Part shown: positions 59,069-64,000 of the stretch, in pieces
How positions within the stretch are numbered: position 1 is the stretch's first letter
How the letters are laid out: the number at the start of each line of letters is the position of its first letter
Assembly: GCF_902833045.1 (NCBI RefSeq)
Contig: NZ_CADFDU010000004.1
Span: 372,001 to 436,000, forward strand
Reading direction: 5' to 3'
DNA length: 64,000 bases
Source of the DNA: Burkholderia sp. BCC0322
GTDB lineage: Bacteria > Pseudomonadota > Gammaproteobacteria > Burkholderiales > Burkholderiaceae
Translations under genes and position numbers: made by a program
The notes under the pieces: model-generated
Databases searched by the model: none
Told to the model about the DNA's origin: nothing
Seen by the model: only the letters and a program-made list of their open reading frames with translations

Positions 59069-60556
59069 ATGAAGCACTACCTCGAACCCGTCCCGCGCCA
59101 GTTCCGCGTCAATGCACTCGCCGCGCTGCTGCTGTCGCTCGCCGCCGCGCCCGCGTTCGCGCAATCGTCGCCGCCGGCAGCAGCTGAACCGGCGGCCGGC
59201 GCCAGCGACGCCGCCGCGCCCGCACAACAGGCCGCCGATGCTGCCGCGCCCGCCCCCACCGGCTTCTGGGAGCGCTCGAACCTGCTCGGCAACATGGGCG
59301 GCCTGCGCGACAGGCTCGGCGACCACGGCATCACGCTGAGCCTGCAGGAAACCAGCGAGTACCTGTACAACACGTCGGGCGGCACGAATCGCGGCGGCGC
59401 GTACCAAGGGCTCACGCAATTCAGTTTCAACGTCGATACGGGCAAGGCGATCGGCCTGCCGGGCGGCACGTTCAACGTGTCGGCGCTGCAGATTCACGGC
59501 ACCAACCTCACACAGCGCTACCTGCAGACGCTGCAGACCGCGACCGGCATCGAGGCGAATTCGACCACGCGCCTTTGGGAACTCTGGTACCAGCAGTCGC
59601 TGCTCGACGGCAAGGTCGACGTGAAGGTCGGCCAGCAGAGCGTCGACCAGGAATTCATGGTGAGCCAGAACGCGGCGACGTTCATGAACGCGACGTTCGG
59701 CTGGCCCGTGCTGCCGTCGACCGACCTGCCGGCCGGCGGCCCCGCGTATCCGCTGTCGTCGCTCGGCGTGCGGCTGCGCGTGAAGCCGGCCGATGCGTGG
59801 ACTGCGATGGTCGGCGTGTTCGACGGCAACCCGGCCGGACGCAGCGACGGCGATGCGCAGGTGCTGAACGCGCACGGCACCAACTTCAACCTGCGCAGCG
59901 GCGCGTTCGTGATCGGCGAAGTGCAGTACGCACTGAACGCGCCGCCCGCCGACCCGAAGGCGCCGCAGCCGGCCGGCCTGCCGGGCACGTACAAGCTCGG
60001 CTTCTGGTATCAGTCGCAGCATGCGAACGACCCGCGCTACGGCACCGACGGCCTGTCGCTCGCGAATCCGGAGAGCAACGGCATCGCCGCCACCCACCGC
60101 GGCAACTACGGGTTCTATGCGGTCGCGGACCAGATGGTGTGGCGGCCGTCGGCCGACAGCCCGCGCTCGGTCGGCGTGTTCGCGCGCGTGATGGGTGCGC
60201 CGGGCGATCGCAATATCATCGATTTCGCCGCCAACGCCGGCGTGACGCTGAAGGCGCCGTTCAAGGGACGCGACAACGACGTCGCAGGCATCGCCGTCGG
60301 CTACGCGAAGATCGGCTCGCATGCGCGCGGCCTCGACGGCGACACCGGCGTCTACACGACGCCCGGCTATCCGGTACGCCGTGCGGAAACGGTCGTCGAG
60401 GCGACCTACCAGTACCAGGTCACCCCGTGGTGGCAACTGCAAGCGGACCTGCAGCACTTCTTCCGCCCGGGCGGCGGCATCCCGAACCCGAACGCGGCCG
60501 GTGCGCGCATCGGCGACGAAACGGTGGTCGGCGTGCGCACGACGATCACGTTCTAA
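59069..60556 (+). CDS. OprB-type carbohydrate-selective porin
   Basis: 495 residues. A signal peptide (NALAALLLSLAAAPAFAQ) and an Ala/Pro linker precede an OprB-family beta-barrel: GGLRDRLGDHGITLSLQETS, then AYQGLTQFSFNVDTGKAIGL, LWELWYQQSLLDGKVDVKVG and LQADLQHFFRPGGGIPNPN. The protein ends in Phe (VRTTITF), the usual outer-membrane assembly signal. OprB porins pass sugars, but some relatives carry other solutes including manganese (MnoP type). Its place opposite a divalent-metal transporter keeps a metal role open. No sugar operon is adjacent apart from trehalase, convergent downstream. Confidence 0.88.
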   Translation: MKHYLEPVPRQFRVNALAALLLSLAAAPAFAQSSPPAAAEPAAGASDAAAPAQQAADAAAPAPTGFWERSNLLGNMGGLRDRLGDHGITLSLQETSEYLYNTSGGTNRGGAYQGLTQFSFNVDTGKAIGLPGGTFNVSALQIHGTNLTQRYLQTLQTATGIEANSTTRLWELWYQQSLLDGKVDVKVGQQSVDQEFMVSQNAATFMNATFGWPVLPSTDLPAGGPAYPLSSLGVRLRVKPADAWTAMVGVFDGNPAGRSDGDAQVLNAHGTNFNLRSGAFVIGEVQYALNAPPADPKAPQPAGLPGTYKLGFWYQSQHANDPRYGTDGLSLANPESNGIAATHRGNYGFYAVADQMVWRPSADSPRSVGVFARVMGAPGDRNIIDFAANAGVTLKAPFKGRDNDVAGIAVGYAKIGSHARGLDGDTGVYTTPGYPVRRAETVVEATYQYQVTPWWQLQADLQHFFRPGGGIPNPNAAGARIGDETVVGVRTTITF

Positions 60557-60652
60557 CGCAAGCCTGACGCAAAACCGGGCCGGACGGCCGCTTGCGCGGC
60601 AGTCCGGCTCGTGCGTTCTCGCGCGACGCAGGCGCGCGGCCCGCGCCGCGCT

Positions 60653-62443
60653 TCACTCGCCGTACAGCCCGAGCAGTTTCAGCGTGACGCCGTTGGTCCA
60701 GCCGAAACCGTCCTGCAGCGGATATTCGCCGCCCCCGCCGCCGCCCGTGCCGGCACCTTCGACCACGTACTTCTCGACGAGCTTGCCTTCGGTCGCGTAC
60801 ACATGCTTCACGTCGGACAGGAAGCGCGTGCCGATGTCCTTCGCGAGCGCCGGTTCGCCATAGCGCCGCAGCCCGTCGATCGCGATCCACTGCAGCGGCG
60901 CCCAGCCGTTCGGCGCATCCCACTGCTGCCCCGTGTTCTCGGTGGTCGTCGCGAGACCGCCCGGCTGCAGCAGCGTCTTGCGCACCTCGCGCGCGGTCGC
61001 CTTCGCGCGCTCCGGCCACGCAACACCCGCGAACAACGGATACAGCGCGGCGGCCGTCACGGCGTCGCGCGGCTTGCGCTGCTGCCAGTCGTAGTCGCCG
61101 TAGTAGCCGCGGCGATTCCACAGATAGCGGTTGATCGCGGCCGCACGCCGGGCCGCGCGCGCTGAAAAATCGGTCACGCATGCGACATCGCGCGTGACCG
61201 CGCAGCCCTTCACGATCGTCGTCTCGAGATGGAACATCAGGCTGTTCAGGTCGACCGGCACGATCGACGTCGTGCGGATCGTCGCGAGCGTCTTGCCGTC
61301 GCCGAACCAGCGCGAGCTGTAGTCCCAGCCGCTTTCGGCGCCCGCGCGCAGGTCGCGGTAGACCTCGTTCGCAGGACGCGCCGGCGCCGACTTCGCGGTC
61401 GTCACGTCCTCGAGATACGACTCGTCGCGCGGGGTATCGCTCGCGTCCCAGTAGCGGTTCAGCACCGCGCCGTCGGGCATCGTGACCACGTGGCGCACGG
61501 CCTGCCCGCGCGGCGTCGTGGTTTCGCCCTGCATCCAGTACGCATGTTCCTTGCGCAGTTCCGGCAGGTATTTCCGATAGACCTCGTCGCCTTCGGCCTG
61601 CGCGGCGAGCGTCACCATGTACGCGAAGAACGGCGGTTGCGAGCGGCTCGCGTAGTACGTGCGGTTGCCGTTCGGGATGTGCCCCATCGTGTCGATCAGA
61701 TGGGCGAAGTTGTCGAGCATGTTGTCGACGAGATCCTCGCGACCCGACACCTGCAGCCCGAGCATCGTGAAATAGGTATCCCAGTAGTAGCCTTCGCGGA
61801 AACGGCCACCCGGCACGACATACGGCTTCGGCAGCGGGATCAGCGAGCTGTAGGGCGGCACCGTCGTGCTCGTGCGCGTGAGCTGCGGCCACAGCCAGTC
61901 GATGTGCTGGCGCAGCGTCTGGTTCGGCGGCGGCGTCACGCCGCCTTCGGGTGGCGGCGTGAAATGCTGGCCGACGAACGCCTTCAGCGAGAAGCCCGGC
62001 TGCGATTTCTGTTGCTGATACAACTGTACGATCGTCGCCGGATCGCTATCGGGCGTCGCGTCGACGAAGGTCTTCTGGTCGGGATAGATCTGCGCGGTCT
62101 GCACCGCGACGAACAGGTCGCCATAGAGTTGGCTCGGCGGCGGCAACAGCGTGCCTGATGCGGGGACGGCAACCGCGGCCGTGGCGGGCGGAGCCGACTG
62201 GGCAGTTGCCTGTGCGGCGGCCTGGTTCGTGTTGTCGGCCTGTGCGGCGCAGCCGGCAACGGCAAGATACGCGACGGCCAATGCGGCGGCCCAGCGAAGA
62301 CGCGGCACGGGCGGCGGTGAGCGACGGGGCGGGAAATGCGTAGAGAAGCGGCTTGAAAAGCGGGCTGGGAAGCCGGCCGAGAAGCAGGCTGAAAAGTGGG
62401 CTGAAAAGCGCGATGCGATCGATGCGGCACGACGTGACGTCAT
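60653..62443 (-). CDS. treA: Periplasmic trehalase (GH37) with lipoprotein-type signal
   Basis: 596 residues from ATG 62443, preceded by a strong GGAGGGG. Trehalase signature 1 is [15 protein letters not shown] (211-225) and signature 2 [10 protein letters not shown]. The catalytic Asp lies in [10 protein letters not shown] and the catalytic Glu in LVEKYVVEG. It splits trehalose to two glucoses. Oddities: a 50-residue basic, Phe/Ser-repetitive stretch precedes the hydrophobic core, and the signal ends in a lipobox-like [10 protein letters not shown] (Cys65), suggesting membrane anchoring. A glycine run ([10 protein letters not shown]) sits near the C-terminus, as in several Burkholderia trehalases. 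Confidence 0.93.
   Translation of the reverse strand: MTSRRAASIASRFSAHFSACFSAGFPARFSSRFSTHFPPRRSPPPVPRLRWAAALAVAYLAVAGCAAQADNTNQAAAQATAQSAPPATAAVAVPASGTLLPPPSQLYGDLFVAVQTAQIYPDQKTFVDATPDSDPATIVQLYQQQKSQPGFSLKAFVGQHFTPPPEGGVTPPPNQTLRQHIDWLWPQLTRTSTTVPPYSSLIPLPKPYVVPGGRFREGYYWDTYFTMLGLQVSGREDLVDNMLDNFAHLIDTMGHIPNGNRTYYASRSQPPFFAYMVTLAAQAEGDEVYRKYLPELRKEHAYWMQGETTTPRGQAVRHVVTMPDGAVLNRYWDASDTPRDESYLEDVTTAKSAPARPANEVYRDLRAGAESGWDYSSRWFGDGKTLATIRTTSIVPVDLNSLMFHLETTIVKGCAVTRDVACVTDFSARAARRAAAINRYLWNRRGYYGDYDWQQRKPRDAVTAAALYPLFAGVAWPERAKATAREVRKTLLQPGGLATTTENTGQQWDAPNGWAPLQWIAIDGLRRYGEPALAKDIGTRFLSDVKHVYATEGKLVEKYVVEGAGTGGGGGGEYPLQDGFGWTNGVTLKLLGLYGE
62343..62414 (-). repeat. 12-bp tandem repeat, six units, inside treA
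   Basis: Six imperfect units of a 12-base sequence of the form GAAAAGCGGGCT (plus strand) encode a Phe-Ser-x-x type four-residue repeat in the N-terminus of the trehalase precursor ([20 protein letters not shown]). Copy number may vary between strains. Confidence 0.75.
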
Positions 62444-62579
62444 GACGTGTCCCCTCCTTTGGATGGTGAGTGGGTCGGCACGAGGTCTCGTTCGCGCGCG
62501 CGCTCGTCTCGATGGCCCTCGATCGATGCGCGTCGTTTGGTGGTGCGAGTAGGTCGGAATGTCGCACGAAACGTGCACA

Positions 62580-63209
62580 TCAAGCAAGTTTCGATTCGCG
62601 CGACTCGCGCAGATAACCGCGCATGGCCCGCCACACGCGCGCGTCGAGCGCATCCGCATCGGTCTCTCCGCGCGCGCCCGCCGCATCGACGATCCCTTTC
62701 ACGATCGCGAGCAGATCGTGCGCGACGACGTCGGGCGCCGCGACGCGCGGCGCATCGCGCAGCCCGAGCGCATGCAGCAGCGTCGCGTGGATACGATCCA
62801 CGACGCGTGCGGTGCGCGCGCCGAGCGGCAGCCGCGCCTCCTCGAAATCGATCAGCCGCGCGAGCACGGGACGGCGCATCTGGTGCGCGACGGCCGCGCG
62901 TACCAGTGCGCGCAGTACGTCGTCGCACGACGACAGCGCGCCAGCCCGGTCGACGTCGTCGAGCAGATGCGCGCTCTCGCGCTCGACGAGCGCGGCCGTC
63001 AGCGCATCGCGATTCGGGAAGTACTGATAGAGCGAACCGATGCTCACGCCGGCCAGCGCCGCGACCGCGTTCGTCGTGTAGCCGTCGAAGCCGTCGCGCT
63101 CCAGAATGCGAGCGGCGGCCTCGACGATCGCGTCGACGGTGGCCAGCGAGCGACGCTGGCGCGGCGCCTTGCGAGGCGACAGCGGGATTCGTGAAGACGA
63201 TTCGGCCAT
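62580..63209 (-). CDS. TetR-family transcriptional regulator
   Basis: 209 residues from ATG 63209. The N-terminal TetR helix-turn-helix is typical: [20 protein letters not shown] then [20 protein letters not shown] and PNRDAL. The C-terminal domain is variable ([20 protein letters not shown]). A perfect 10-bp inverted repeat lies 19 bases upstream of the start, and a DHA2 exporter gene is divergent beyond it. It probably represses itself and the exporter in response to a toxic compound. The ribosome-binding site is weak. Confidence 0.9.
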   Translation of the reverse strand: MAESSSRIPLSPRKAPRQRRSLATVDAIVEAAARILERDGFDGYTTNAVAALAGVSIGSLYQYFPNRDALTAALVERESAHLLDDVDRAGALSSCDDVLRALVRAAVAHQMRRPVLARLIDFEEARLPLGARTARVVDRIHATLLHALGLRDAPRVAAPDVVAHDLLAIVKGIVDAAGARGETDADALDARVWRAMRGYLRESRESKLA

Positions 63210-63227
63210 GGTCGGAATGCGAGTTTC

Positions 63228-63251
63228 GAATATGAGCAAACGCTCATATTC
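63228..63251. promoter_or_regulatory. TetR-type operator palindrome
   Basis: GAATATGAGC and GCTCATATTC flank AAAC: a perfect 24-bp operator-like inverted repeat directly upstream of the TetR gene. Such a site is typical for autoregulated TetR proteins. Confidence 0.7.
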
Positions 63252-63631
63252 TAGAAACACCCTTCCGCCCCGGCAAACCGCAACCTCGCCCACCCTTGTT
63301 CATCGCCGTGACGACGCGCCCCGAATGGCTCGGCGTCCCCATGCCGGAGCGCTTGCGGCCGCTGTGCGAATACAGCGCGCCGATCCGCGAAACGCGAGGC
63401 GAACACGCGTCGCTGCGCCGCTACGCCGCCGCGTTCTACGCGGCACGCGTGATCGATAGGTGTATCGGAGCCGAGCAGGATCACCGCGCATGGGAACGCG
63501 CGATCCCGGCGCGATGCAAGCGCCGCGTTTCTGCAGTCGTTCTTTTCTTGGCGTCCGCCAACAAAGACGACTGTTGCAACATGCGGAACAACTGTTGTCG
63601 TACGTGACTCAACGGTCACAATGTGGGCATA
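63252..63631. other. Intergenic region between tetR and the exporter gene
   Basis: 380 bases. A plus-strand open frame (63296-63607) ends in a Cys/Asn-rich string and has no ribosome-binding site, so it is not accepted. A TGTTGCAACA palindrome (63572-63581) and a GTGAC/GTCAC inverted repeat (63604-63619) lie just before the exporter start and may be operators. The TetR palindrome is nearly 400 bases from the exporter start, so a second regulator is possible. Confidence 0.35.
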
Positions 63632-64000
63632 ATGGCGTCTTTACCGCGCGCCCAGCCCATGTCGCCCGTCTTTCTAGCACCGCTCATCGTTGCCTGTGCG
63701 TTGTTCATGGAAAGCGTCGACGCGAACATCATCGTCACCGCCCTTCCCGCGATGGCGAGGGATTTCGGGCACAACCCCGTCACATTGAACATTGCGATCA
63801 CGGCCTACGTGGTCGGGCTCGGCGTGTTCATTCCGATCTGCGGCTGGCTGGCCGACCGCTTCAGCGCACGCTCCGTGTTCCGCACCGCGATCGGGATCTT
63901 CGTCGTCGGCTCGCTGATGTGCGCGGCATCCAGTTCCCTCGGCGTGCTCACGTTCGCGCGCTTCATCCAAGGCGTCGGCGGTGCGATGATGGTGCCCGTC
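63632..64000 (+). CDS. DHA2-type MFS multidrug exporter, 5' part
   Basis: 123 residues are visible before the right edge. The start is taken as ATG 63632 (MASLPRAQPMSPVFL); ATG 63659 is an alternative and neither has a strong ribosome-binding site. FMESVDANIIVTALPAMARDF is the helix-1 signature of the 14-helix EmrB/QacA (DHA2) group, and GWLADRFSARSVFR is MFS motif A, followed by FARFIQGVGGAMMVPV. Proton-driven export of drugs or toxic organics is likely. Divergent from the TetR gene. Confidence 0.88.
   Translation, partial: MASLPRAQPMSPVFLAPLIVACALFMESVDANIIVTALPAMARDFGHNPVTLNIAITAYVVGLGVFIPICGWLADRFSARSVFRTAIGIFVVGSLMCAASSSLGVLTFARFIQGVGGAMMVPV

Noticed and set aside
63296-63607. Plus-strand frame before the MFS gene
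   Set aside because: No ribosome-binding site, ends in a Cys/Asn-rich string, and occupies a regulatory gap with palindromes.

Overview
The window comes from a high-GC betaproteobacterium, most likely a Burkholderia of the cepacia complex. The evidence is the codon and base use, the family make-up (isoquinoline oxidoreductase, OprB-type porin, LuxR pairs) and a type III secretion (T3SS) locus of the kind known from that group. Species and replicon cannot be fixed from sequence alone. No rRNA, tRNA, CRISPR array or insertion sequence was seen.

Layout. 1-2.9 kb: a gene of unknown function cut by the left edge, a NarL/RcsB-type response regulator and two conserved hypothetical genes. 2.9-8.4 kb (minus strand): five exported proteins, several rich in Ser, Gly, Ala or Pro, lying upstream of a VpsR-like sigma54 enhancer-binding protein. 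8.4-10.5 kb: a 2.1-kb gap without a convincing gene. It holds a candidate sigma54 promoter facing each way, one towards the exported proteins and one towards the next cluster. 10.5-16.6 kb (plus): a polysaccharide cluster made of a UDP-xylose synthase-like enzyme, a GalE-like epimerase, UDP-glucose dehydrogenase and a membrane GT2 synthase fused to a GH26 glycanase. 16.7-20.5 kb: an AraC regulator divergent from a two-subunit molybdenum hydroxylase (iorA/iorB-like).

20.9-53.3 kb: the T3SS. On the plus strand are a receiver-less winged-helix regulator, sctQ, sctR, a lytic transglycosylase and a single 4477-residue protein. The giant carries three copies of a zinc-metallopeptidase-like module, the first without its HExxH residues, interleaved with kinase-like modules and a third repeated module, and ends in hydrophobic segments and a LysM-like domain. 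On the minus strand are sctV-S-C-D, a 70-residue small protein, then sctI-J-K-L-N-O-T-U in a tightly overlapping operon. No translocon, tip, gatekeeper or chaperone gene is visible, and SctU lacks the NPTH self-cleavage motif. An asparagine synthetase gene sits between the giant gene and sctU. Two LuxR-type regulators, divergently transcribed, flank the T3SS at 53.6-55.6 kb.

55.7-64 kb: an NRAMP-related transporter whose ion-site residues look like the magnesium-type branch, preceded by two very short ORFs. Divergent from it is a porin with a leader that contains a 20-codon CxxC ORF whose stop codon lies inside a 10-bp hairpin, followed by a small membrane protein gene. Last come a lipoprotein-type periplasmic trehalase, a TetR regulator with a perfect operator-like palindrome upstream, and the start of a DHA2-type MFS exporter cut by the right edge.

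The strongest candidates for something undescribed are the giant modular protein inside a pared-down T3SS, the putative sigma54-controlled exported-protein/GT2-GH26 pair of clusters, and the short CxxC leader ORFs around the transporter/porin divergent region.
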